Below, one piece after another: positions 43,733 through 55,382 of a stretch of 64,000 nucleotides of DNA. The stretch is from Eutypella sp. D-1 (Eukaryota; Ascomycota; Sordariomycetes; Xylariales; Diatrypaceae), in the NCBI GenBank assembly GCA_023313575.1, contig JAJTTP010000001.1:1736001-1800000 (forward strand), in the 5' to 3' direction. How positions within the stretch are numbered: position 1 is the first letter of the stretch; every line of letters begins with the position of its first letter. Below the pieces are notes generated by a model. That model made no database searches and was not told the origin of the DNA. It saw nothing but the letters and a program-made list of their open reading frames with translations. A program made the translations under genes and the position numbers.

Positions 43733-46700
43733 TAAGTAGGCAGGAGGTATGGGACGAATGGGGGTTATAAGTATCGTCAGATGAAGGAATTAGCCGTACT
43801 TAGCACCCTGCAGCAAAGTAGGGAATGCGGCAAGGTCAGAGGTCTATTACGAGATCACTAGATGAGAGGTAAGCACCTAGGTAAGTCTAGCCTATGAGGC
43901 CATCCGGATTCGCCCAGAAGCTGGCTGAGGACCGGGGCTTTTTTTAAGTTTCAGGGTCCCCTACATTTACATAAGAACGGAGTACGTACACCTAGAATAA
44001 CTTCCAAGGTCATTATAAGGGGCCGGGGGGGCTCTTACGTACATAACATACGTACGTAGGTAGGTTATAGAAATGTATAGTCGTTGATGGGTGATGATAG
44101 GCGAAGGCGGGACAGTCCTGCTGGCGGTTGGCAGTTGGCAGGCTTGCGCAGGCTGGTCAGGTCTTCAACTCGTCAACTTTTTGTCAACTCGTCCTCTCTT
44201 ATATGGACTAAAAGCCATAAATCTGCAGATTATACATAAGAGCGATGAATGCGGGCCAGGCGGGTCACGCTCTTTCCCGTTGTAAGCAAGGAGTTGCAAT
44301 ACGGTTGCAATATATACGAACTAAACCAAACCAGCCAACCAACCAACATCTTGCGCATCCAACCCCGACGACAACCCTGACTGCATGTTGCCTGACCTTT
44401 TTTTTTTCCTTCGAGTTTTTTCCTGGAATTTTTTTCTTCTTACTGTTCTTGAAAATTGGACTGACAATCATTCTACTGCTGGCTGACCACAACAGATCTC
44501 GATGCTATTAGGCAGCTGTAAAGTCAAGCAACCACGGCTACTGTCGCGTATGATATATATCTAATACACTACCAAAAATTATAGATATCTACGAGGTACA
44601 AAATAGGTACCTAGACAAGAAAGCATGTATGTAACTACACAGATCGATGGATAGAATTTCGCAATCTTATTAGTGCTCGTTAAGCATCATATCGTGAGAG
44701 GCTAGCGGCTCGCTTGGCGCCCATCTAACTAAACTCCTAGACACCGTGGCACGGGACCAAAACTCAATTAGACCCCCGTTCCGAATTCTCTGCAGACTGT
44801 GACGTCAGCGGCATCCTGTGGAGAAAAGAAGCCCACAGTCCGTCTCCCGCCGCTGTATGTAGTCATGTATCTACCGCGTAGTCTGTGTATTAGCGCCAAA
44901 GTTGTAAAAAGGGTTCCAAGTTCTAAGGTTAGATTTGCAAGATGTCGAAAAAAATGAGATCCATTCTTTGAGAGGTTCTCGAACGATGGAACGAACGAAC
45001 GAACGAGAGAACGGCATGTGTGAGATAAAGCAACTCGGCATTCGAGGGTAACTTGTCAAAAAATAGATAGGACTAGACCTTCCACCCCCAGGATCCCGAT
45101 CTCAATAAGCGCATCGTCCCTGTTGATCTGTGTCGCACCGACAACGATAGCGAACCTTGCTACCTAACATGCCAACTACTCAGCAGTCCAGCTACCTTCC
45201 CACAGTACAGCAAAGCCCCTGAGGGTCAAGTAGATAAAATAAAATCTGACAGTAAAAGAGTCTACTCTCACACACTCACTCGCACCCTTACACCTGACAC
45301 CCAGACATACACACATATAAATCAAGGTAGGATTGCCACTCCCAAATGAACCGAAGATCATCAGCTCGACAATTCCTTTTCCGACCCTCCTACTTGCCTC
45401 CGCCAATCTGCTCGCCTCCCTGCGAGCTTGCCAACCTGTAGTCCGGCCTATCTGTGCCTACGTTGCATATGACAAGGCATGGTATGGGTTTATCAATCTG
45501 TTGGCATTGGTCATCGGCCACAGCTGATAGATGTGTAGTTCCATCCTTAATTACTCAAAGTAATAAGGATGTGCCCCATATAAGGCCTTCTCCGTAGGAC
45601 CGGGATCTGTGTGTAGGTACATAAATATGTATCTTGCCTTGTCCCAGCGCAAAGCTACCTGGTTACCTTACCTGCCTGTACCGTTGCCGAGCTGCGTACC
45701 TATCTAGATAGATGTTCCCAGGTGTACTTGTAGGAACGGGCTCGCGGAGTAGTAGGCTGGAAACAAAGAGAGTCTTTGTTTTTTTTTGGGGGGGGGGGAT
45801 GAGATATACTGGAGATGGGAGGGGCTGTTTTAAATGTGTGGGCGGGGATCACTCACAGCGAAGATCAAGGAGCTCAGAGTGATCTCTGTTTTATATACTT
45901 TACTACCTAAGGCGATCAGTCTGTCAATCCGTGTATAAAAGACCGACTAGTCGTAGACCGTAGACCCGTCCCGCATGGGTCTGTACGGTCTGGATTCTCC
46001 TGGGATCCTGTTCACGCGATCCCACCGTAGCCTCGTGGCAGCCCGAATGTCACGAAGTGATCTGAGCGGGGGGCGATACCCCAATCGTAACTTTGGGTAC
46101 TTCATCTACGAAACACTGCCTGGGCAGCCAAACTTCAAGCATGCCTGCCAGCCTGTCGATACGCAGATCGTCCGGGAGGATTCTATGAGGCTATCGGTAG
46201 ACATAAATGCTGACATGTAGATATGCCGGCACATACTTCATTTTATTGTATTGGCAGAGCCTCCTTGCCTCCCTGACTTACTGGCAGACAGCCCAACGAT
46301 GAGTTTACAGGAGAACAGCCGGGAGCGCAGGGAAGGAAGGAAGGGGGGGGGGGGTCAGAGGTCAGGATCTCCCTCGTGGCAGTGGATTATGTTTTAAGAT
46401 AAGGTAGGCATGGACCCGGCTGTCAATAGCCGTTCCCCAGTTCTAGGCTGGCGGGCGGGTTTGGCGGTTTGACGGGCTATTGCACCATCCTCTCTACTTT
46501 ATTCATCTTCACCATATTCGAAACATAAAATGGGAGATCCTTATCTGCGACGACGATAATTGATAGGTTATCGTTATAGCCAGGCTGGCCTGCTAATATG
46601 TTCGCGTTTCGCAAATACACCTGCACATGGGGGGAGTAGGTTAGTTGCATAGTGTCAGTAGTGCAAATGTTCCGTTATTGAACCTGAGTTATAAACGCCT

Positions 46701-48043
46701 CACAAAGTATACACAATTTGTCCGTTTTTTTCTGCTCGCAACCTAATGATCCGTAACTAACTGTCCTGTCGACCCAAGCAGTCAAATATGCAGTATTCAA
46801 AAGTGTTAGTTACATGAGTACAAATACTTTATAAGGGACAATCAATCATCACCCAACAGTTAATTACGTAAATGTATTGAGAGAACCTAAGGCGCGAAAA
46901 TCGTATATACTCCGTATTAACTGACCTAGGTAGATATCGTAAGTAGGCATGTCTGCATGTATACATATATGAAACTAGTTTGTTTCTCTTTTCTAATTGG
47001 TTCATAGTATAGTGGTAGATACCAAGGATACTACGTATGGTACCTACATAGGCAAGCATAGGTGACTCGAATTCATTATTCCAGTGGCCAAAAAATCGAT
47101 ACCCCAATCCAGTGCCGTAGCCGCCCTCCATCATCGGACGCCCCCCCAATCCCCTGACTTAGTGACCCAGTTAAATCTTGCCAACCGAACGAACGGTTTA
47201 CGTCCGTTTTAATCCTCGCAAGCCTTCCTAGACTTTTGTGCTAACCTAACTTGGGCAATAACTATATCGCCAAAAGGTGATGGTGGCCCGTGTTAATTTG
47301 TACCTGGTTCTGGCTGGTCTACTGGTAAGCCTGGACTGCCAGCTAACGCTACGTAGTGCTGGGATAGACCCAGACTTCCTGGATAAACTTACCAATTACC
47401 ATTCCTGATCTCTTCCCACCCCCCCTTTTTTATTTTCTCCGCTGTAGTAGTAGGTAAAGTAGTACATATTTATCTCTTCTTGACTCTTTCACACTGTTGG
47501 CACTGTCACCACCCCCATTCGTACCTGTGTCTAGAGGAGTCTTAACATATTGCGTTGCAACTGTCCATTGCAACTCTTTATTGTGGTGTGTTGTTATTAT
47601 CTTTTATACTTGCGTTCAACACTACACGTATATGCGATATATATATGCGTTTGGCTATATACTTAGGTTGGTAAATGCAAACAAACAAAACCTTCGAGGT
47701 TGGACATAGCGATATAGTTGTACAGGCAGTTGTTTGTCTTCGATTTTTATTCTCTGTTTTCGCCTTTCTACCTGTCGGGATCCCAGGCTTTCTTCATCGC
47801 CAACCGCTATTTAGTTAGTTACTACTTTGCGCTACCTTCTCACTCGGTAGCCGGCTCCATCACAGCCTTTAAAAACCACTTAGGTATTAGGAACTGGGAA
47901 GTCTCAGGTATTACTATGGTATACTCTACAGTAAAACTACACGGTATACTTACTATGTAGGTACATACCTAGGTATCTACATATGTACCTAGGGTATACT
48001 GAGGGTTACCTATATCCACCTTGTCCCCGACCAACCGACCTTA

Positions 48044-48059
48044 CCTTAGGTACCTAAGG
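48044..48059. repeat. 16-bp perfect palindrome CCTTAGGTACCTAAGG
   Basis: A perfect inverted repeat 1.3 kb upstream of NIK1, of the same TAGGTACCTA type seen across the intergenic DNA of this window. Confidence 0.9.
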
Positions 48060-49202
48060 CTGTACATAGCAGATACTCTCAACAACACCAAACTGGACCA
48101 TTACTATTATCTACTACCACTACTACCTACCACTACCAATACTACGGCGGATTCTACGAATACCCGACGACTACTACTACTGCGACTGCTACCACATACT
48201 ACAAAAACTTACTTGGAAGGAAAGAAGGAAAGAAAAAAAAAAGGAAGTAACTACTACCTAACCTGGAAGGCAGTAATAGTAGCGACTAAGCGGCTTTTCC
48301 TTTCTTTCTTTCTCCGTCTCACCAGCTCACCACCAAGGGCTCTCTCTTCCTTTTTCTCTCTCTCTCTCTCTCCCCGTCTCTCTGTCTCTCCCTTTTCTCA
48401 CACGGCCACAGTACCGTACTTGCGTACCTTTACTTGCCTACTATACTAACTAATCCACAATCATACATCCACATCTACCACCCAGTCTACCACCATACCA
48501 TACCATACCTTATCCACATTCACATCCAAATCCATACCAAATACGGATTTCATACCCTGCATACCTGCCTAACTGTTCTTGATCCTACTACTACACTATT
48601 CTTTGCCCTTTTCCTCCGCTTCCAACTGGCCATCGAAGCGGCAAATTCACTCTTTCACACTCTCTCACAAGCTTACGAGCTCACAAGAGGATCACCAAGA
48701 GACACCTTAGCACTTACGGACTTCAACCCGTTTGTTCTAGTCCCAGTCCCCCTTTCAATGAAAGCAAAAGCAACCTCGGGTCAAATCTTTTGAGAAATAA
48801 GTCTGTATTTGTGTGTTCCAATCATCAAAAACACAGTATACGGTATACTCAAGCGCCCGTGTGTAATATTTTTATATATAACTATATTTATATATATTTT
48901 TTGTACGCATACATTTTTGCTGTATGTATACCTCGCACCGTGGCTCAAGCATTCGCTGAATTCTGCTCGAGACCACCGCCGCCCACCTCCCACCATCTGC
49001 CACCACCTCCCACCTCGCTATCCGCCCGCCCTGTCCATCAGCTGCGGCCGTCATCGATCACTCTCCACGACTACTGCAAATCCAGAGATGCTGGTGCCCC
49101 CCGTCGTATAGATTATAATATTATATTATCTTCAATATTCAGTATCATACACACTAACTAGTTGTTTCGAGTCCGCTTAATTCTCATATCAAAGTCCTCC
49201 CT

Positions 49203-49218
49203 CCCCCCCCCCCCCCCC
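49203..49218. repeat. C16 homopolymer in the NIK1 leader
   Basis: Sixteen consecutive C about 115 bases before the NIK1 start codon, thus probably inside the transcribed 5' leader or core promoter. Confidence 0.9.
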
Positions 49219-49333
49219 GCCGAGCTCCATGCCTATTTGATAACGATCCCCCCGTGAAGCGTCTATATCGTCGCTGCTGCCCGAGTCGGCCCAAAATACA
49301 CCAACGCCTCGACTAGGAGGTGTCATGAGAGTC

Positions 49334-52300
49334 ATGGCCGACGAATCGGCGTTGGCTGCTGCGGCGGCCATCGTCAAATCCTTGGCTGCATCGCCCAAAA
49401 ACCCCTCGCCCGTCCCCATCGGTACAGATTCCGAAGTCAAACTTCCGGGTCCACATAGTTCTGCTAAGGAAGACCTTGAACGCGAACTCTCCGCCCTCGT
49501 CGTGAGGGTTCAACAACTCGAGACGAAGGCCAGTACTGCCAATGGTCCCATCTTCCCCGAAACTCCGAATGAAACGGCAGAGTCCCCTTTCGGTGAGGAC
49601 TCCCCCGTACTCGCTGGCAAGCCCTCGATTCGTGCTAAGTTGCCAGGTCTACGAAATGGTTGCGCAGATGATAAGGCTGTTGTTCGGGCTATCCCTCTGA
49701 CTGATGAGGCCCTCGATGGCCTTGCCAAGTCGATCGACGACCAATCCCGACTGCTCGATAACCAAAGGCACGAACTCACGAGTGTGAATGAGCAGCTTCT
49801 CGAACAGAAGCGCATACAAGAGGAGGCTTTTCACGCTTTTGAGATGGAGCGGGTCGCTACCTTGGAACGGGAACTCTACAAACATCAACAGGCAAACGAA
49901 GCCTTCCAAAAGGCGCTACGGGAAATCGGAGAAATCATTACTGCTGTCGCTCGAGGTAACCTTACTATGAAAGTCCGCATGAACACCGTCGATGTCGACC
50001 CGGAAATCACCACGTTCAAACGCACTATCAACACTATGATGGATCAACTTCAGGCCTTTGCGAGCGAGGTGTCCCGTGTCGCCCGAGAGGTCGGTACAGA
50101 TGGCATCCTCGGCGGTCAGGCTATGATTCATGGAGTAGACGGTACATGGAAAGAATTGACAGACAATGGTACGAATCTACCATCAGATGGCGCCCATATC
50201 GTTATGCCTACTAACTCGCTTTTACAGTAAACGTAATGGCACAAAATCTCACGGACCAAGGTATGTCCATAAATCATCTTATCTATTCCGCACCGCACTA
50301 ACGGTGGGTGTAGTGCGCGAGATCGCATCGGTAACTACGGCTGTGGCTCACGGCGATCTGACCAAGAAGATTGAGAGACCCGCTAAGGGCGAGATCCTTC
50401 AACTTCAGCAAACGATCAACACTATGGTTATTCAACTCCGTTCATTCGCATCTGAAGTCACCCGCGTAGCCCGTGATGTAGGTACCGAAGGCATACTGGG
50501 CGGCCAGGCCGACGTCATGGGAGTACAAGGCATGTGGAACGAATTGACTGTAAATGTCAACGCTATGGCCAGTAACCTTACGACCCAAGTGCGCGACATT
50601 GCAAAGGTCACCACGGCTGTCGCGCGGGGTGATCTGACCCAGAAGGTCCAGGCCGAATGCAAAGGCGAAATTTACCAATTGAAATCCACGATCAACTCTA
50701 TGGTTGACCAGCTGCAGCAGTTTGCCCGCGAGGTTAGCAAGATTGCTAGGGAGGTCGGTACTGAGGGGCGTTTGGGTGGTCAGGCCACTGTCAAGGACGT
50801 ACAAGGTACCTGGCGGGATCTCACGGATAACGTGAACGGCATGGCCATGAACCTGACAACCCAAGTCCGAGAAATCTCGAGGGTCACCACAGCTGTCGCC
50901 AAGGGCGACCTTACGCAGAAGATTGGAGTCGAGGTGAAGGGTGAAATTCTAGAACTCAAGCTCACCATCAATTCCATGGTGGACCGTCTTAGCACATTCG
51001 CCTTCGAAGTCAGCAAGGTCGCCAGGGAAGTCGGCACTGATGGTACCCTTGGTGGCCAAGCCCGAGTTGACGATGTTGATGGCAAATGGAAGGATCTTAC
51101 CGAGAATGTCAACACGATGGCTTTAAATCTAACTTCGCAGGTGCGCAGTATCTCGACCGTAACCCAAGCCATCGCCGACGGCGACATGAGCCAGAAGATC
51201 GATGTACAGGCTAAGGGCGAGATACTCGTATTGAAGGAAACCATCAACAACATGGTTGACCGCCTGTCGGTATTCTGCAACGAAGTACAAAGGGTGGCCA
51301 AGGATGTCGGTGTCGATGGTAAGATGGGTGGTCAAGCAGACGTCGGTGGCCTCAAGGGACGATGGAAGGAGATCACGGCCGATGTCAATACGATGGCCAC
51401 AAACCTGGTAAGTCCCGATTGCCCATACCCTACAATCATTTATACGTCTGCCTCCAGCGACATGACATAGAGCTAATTAATATCTTCTTCAAGACCACTC
51501 AAGTACGAGCTTTCGGCGATATTACTAATGCTGCTACCGATGGCAACTTTAATAAACTAGTCGACGTAGAAGCATCCGGCGAGATGGACGAACTCAAGCG
51601 CAAAATCAACCAGATGGTGTACAACCTCCGAGACAGTATCCAAAGAAACACGCAGGCAAGGGAGGCAGCCGAGCAGGCGAACAAGACCAAATCGGAATTC
51701 CTAGCCAACATGTCCCACGAAATCCGCACCCCGATGAACGGTATCATCGGCATGACGCAACTGACGCTCGACACCGATCTCACACAGTATCAGAGAGAGA
51801 TGTTGAATATTGTGAATGATTTGGCAAATAGCCTGTTAACGATCATTGACGATATCCTGGACTTGTCGAAGATTGAGGCTCGGAGGATGGTGATTGAAGA
51901 GATCCCGTACACGTTGCGGGGTACCGTGTTCAACACCCTGAAGACCCTTACCGTCAAGGCCAACGAGAAGTTCTTGGATCTCACATGTCGGGTCGACAGT
52001 TCCGTGCCTGATTACGTCGTCGGAGACTCTTTCCGTCTCCGGCAGATTATCCTCAACCTTGTAGGCAATGCTATCAAATTTACGGAGCACGGTGAGGTGA
52101 GCCTCACCATCCGAGCCGCCGAAGGGAGAGCTGCCGCGTCCAAAGAACCGAATGAATACGCCATCGAGTTCATCGTCTCAGACACAGGCATAGGCATCCC
52201 ACAAGACAAACTCGACCTCATCTTCGACACTTTCCAGCAGGCAGACGGCTCGATGACTCGCAAATTCGGCGGCACGGGCCTTGGTTTATCCATCTCGAAG

Positions 52301-53499
52301 AGATTAGTCAGCCTTATGGGTGGTGATGTTTGGGTGCAGAGCCAATTCGGCAAGGGCAGCTCATTCTTCTTCACTTGCGTCGTCAAATTGGCCGACTCTG
52401 ATATTATGATCGTCAGCAAGTCATTGAGGCCGTATAAGGGGCACCAGGTACTACTCGTCGACAGCGGCCGAACTCAATTTGGCAAAGAGATCGCGTACAT
52501 GCTTTCACAGCTAGGCCTTGTTCCTGTTCTTGTTAATGACGAGGAAGGAATTGAGTCCCTGAGGTCCAACGATCCACCATACGATGTCATCATCGTTGAG
52601 TCCATTGACACGGCCCGAAGACTTAGATCGGTGGAGGATTTCAAATACTTACCGATCGTTCTTCTGGCTCCCGTCGTTCATGTCAGCCTCAAATCTTGCC
52701 TCGACCTAGGCATCACATCATACATGACAACGCCCTGTAAACCCGTCGACCTAGGAAACGGAATGGTCCCCGCCCTCGAGAACCGCGCCACGCCTTCCCT
52801 CGCTGACAACACGAGATCATTCGAGATCCTACTAGCTGAGGATAATCGTGTCAATCAGAGACTTGCCGTCAAGATACTAGAAAAGTATCACCACGTGGTT
52901 ACTGTGGTTGGTAATGGTCTCGAGGCTGTAGAGATGGTACGGAACAAGAAGTTCGACGTCATTCTCATGGATGTGCAGATGCCGATAATGGTTTGAACCC
53001 CACCCTCTTTTTTTCTCTCCCTAATTCATATAACTAACCTCACGACTAGGGCGGTTTCGAGGCTACTGGTAAGATCCGCGAGTACGAACGTAGCCAGGGA
53101 TCACACCGAACGCCTATCATCGCGCTTACCGCGCACGCCATGATGGGAGATCGGGAGCGATGCATACAGGCACAGATGGACGAATACCTCTCGAAACCTT
53201 TGCAGCAAAACCATCTGATCCAGACGATACTAAAATGTGCCACACTCGGAGGCGCACTACTTGAGAAAAATAGAGAGCGTGAACTACGGCGCCAGGCGGA
53301 AGAGAAAGGTTTACAGCACAGTTCTGCGCATGGATCTAGGCATGGATCCTCGTTGCTTAGGCCTGCCCTCGAGGGCCGGTCAATCACGACTAATGAACCA
53401 CTCATGAGCGGTGGCATGGAGAGTCCCTCCTTGGTCAGCGGATCGCCAGATGACCCAATTAATAGGGCACGTTCAACCCTTTCAGAGCCAGCTGTCTGA
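49334..53499 (+). CDS. nik1: Group III HAMP-repeat hybrid histidine kinase (NIK1/OS-1 type)
   Basis: Five exons: 49334-50168, 50228-50260, 50314-51407, 51494-52990 and 53050-53499, giving 1,302 residues (an upstream ATG at 49325 would add three). Known: this cytosolic sensor feeds the HOG/OS MAP-kinase osmotic pathway through phosphotransfer and is the target pathway of dicarboximide and phenylpyrrole fungicides. Seen: an N-terminal coiled coil, six HAMP repeats (motifs such as [60 protein letters not shown]), a HisKA domain with H729 ([15 protein letters not shown]), an HATPase with [22 protein letters not shown] and [10 protein letters not shown], and a receiver domain with [11 protein letters not shown]1147 (ILMDVQMP) and the LTAHAM and SKP motifs in the last exon. 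Exon 2 is only 33 nt. The last intron (donor GTTTGA) lies inside the receiver domain. Confidence 0.96.
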
Positions 53500-55382
53500 C
53501 GCGACTAACAGCACCCTATCCTCTTCAGCTTTTGATCAGAGCTCACAGCAACTAAAACAGAAATGGGTTGAAGATCACTTGTGTGACATAGAGTGAGGAC
53601 GCACACTTGATGATCTCCTCTAGGTTGGGCAACCCGTCACCAGTAGAACCCGTTTCATCTCTAGGCCATCTAGTCTCCCGGTCATCTAAAAGCTACGCTC
53701 TAGAATCAGGCCACACTAGCCGGCCGAGAGACTTGCTATCAAAATGTGTTATATCGCTTCCTTGCTGCGCTGATCGCTGTCTAGCAAGCGATGGTCATGG
53801 CCGCCTTACTCTGGGGTGGTGGAATTATATGGGGAGCCGGGGTTTGAGCGGGGCGGTGGATAGGCACGGAAATCTCCCGATCTCGGATATAGGAGTAGGA
53901 GATGGGGAGACGTATCACAGCGATCGGAGTTCAATGAGGCGTCACGGGTTTTGGGGGCTGCGGGGAAGGGGTCAGTTATTGTATCTTTGTTATCGTTTGC
54001 AGAGTCTCGGGCAGAAATGTTTTGGATATGGGGGCTAAAGTCTTTGGATGGCCCATTGAAGACCTGTCAGGATTCCTTCTTTTTATGTTTTGGCTGTCGT
54101 CATAGGAATGCTTGGAACCTAGGGGGGTTTTTCTTTTCCATATCTCTTCTATATATGCATCATATCGTCTCTTTTTTTCACCATGTTGTTTTCTCATTCC
54201 GGTCTTTTGTGGAGGCTCAAACCAACGCCTTGTCGAGGAATCGAACGTCCCCCGCCCCGAGAATCAAAATCAGTGTTCCGTTGTTTTCGGCTGGAGAGGG
54301 GGGAGAGCATACAACAAAAGAGAGACGGAGGGTGGGAAGAAATTGGCTGATGTTATACTCTGGGTGGACAAGATGTAACGGGAATGAGATATCCGATTTG
54401 CCTTTTTCTTCTTCCTTTTCCTTTCTTCACACCTTGATTTCCAAGCTGCAACCTGCAAGTAAATGTGTGCGTGCGTGCGTGCGTGCGTGTAAAGGGGCTA
54501 TGTGTGCTGCGACGTTGAGCCGGGCTGTGCCTTCGGGGCTCGCGTGCAGGAACTACCCACAGATGGTGGCATATCCAGACGGAACAGACTGCAAGACGCG
54601 CTTTCTTGACCAGCGATACTGCTCATGGATGCTGCTCCTTTGTGCTATATACCATTTTATCCCCCCCCCCCCAAGTAAAGAAAGACATGGCATACACACA
54701 CATACATACATACATGATGGGCATAAGTACAAGGGCAACGTAGGAACGCGACGAGAAAAGAGAGTGCGGAGGGGAGGGAATGGGGGCGGCTGCCTCCCTC
54801 GTATGGAAATTATAGCTAGCCTGCCTTGCCTACGTATATACCTCCAGAGTAAACCTTACCACCCCTTCGCCCCAATGACCTATTCGCCTCAGTGCTTTAT
54901 ATTCGCCTCAGCGCTTTAGCAGACAGATCACACAGCCACTTGTTGCGCTTAAATCGACCTCAACACCCCAGAAATACCAGTTGGCGTCGTTTCACAAGCA
55001 AGATAGACAGGCGACCTTGGTTGCATCGGTCCCGGCCATATGCATATCACAGGAATTGGCACAACCCGGGCACCAAGCCTACTCACACTCCGCCTCCTAT
55101 GATTGATCGTAGATCCCTAACATCGTGTCGGTGCCTGTTCAGTTGCGGTTGGTGGTGGCCATGACGTAGTAATCAAGAAACCCCTCGTTGGCCAGAGTCC
55201 AACGAGCCTAGCGAGCTTCCAAGTGAGTGCATGTTCCTGCGAATTGGTTTATTAAGCTATCATCGTCTGGCCTTTTGAATATCACCTTTTAAGGACGTTT
55301 TGGACATACCACGTACTGCATCATCGGCCTACTCCCTCCTACCTCGACAAACCCTAAAGACTATGGTGTCCCCGGATAGAAG
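53500..55382. other. Intergenic region between NIK1 and the NACHT gene
   Basis: 3' UTR of NIK1 followed by the promoter of the NACHT gene. It contains a GTGC microsatellite (about 54464-54490), C12 (54661-54672) and a CATA repeat (about 54696-54713). The long plus-strand frame 53951-54919 crosses these repeats and has no domain, so it is not called. Confidence 0.55.
54464..54490. repeat. (GTGC)n microsatellite
   Basis: About six tandem GTGC copies in the NIK1-NACHT intergenic region. Confidence 0.9.

Larger units (their letters stand above)
38497..49333. other. 10.8 kb interval with no convincing gene, upstream of NIK1
   Basis: I found no open frame with a domain, credible codon bias or a chain of spliceable exons. 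Contents: the 3' UTR of the Unc13-like gene; homopolymers C15 (39469-39483), G14 (41253-41266), G11 (45788-45798) and G12 (46343-46354); an ACGA repeat (44990-45006); palindromes at 43707-43732 and 48044-48059; and further TACCTAGGTA motifs (47957-47994). From about 48060 to 49320 it is C/T- and CTAC-rich, like the leader of a regulated fungal gene. The plus-strand frame 43120-43455 (112 codons, acidic end DDNGDVWMD) is the best coding candidate, but has no recognised relative. Confidence 0.5.

Noticed and set aside
48021..48793. Plus-strand Ser/Thr/Tyr-rich frames just upstream of NIK1
   Set aside because: Simple CTAC/CT-rich leader DNA; no domain.
53951..54919. 322-codon plus-strand open frame after NIK1
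   Set aside because: Runs through GTGC, C12 and CATA repeats with no domain; Cys/Phe-rich composition is typical of chance frames in UTR DNA.
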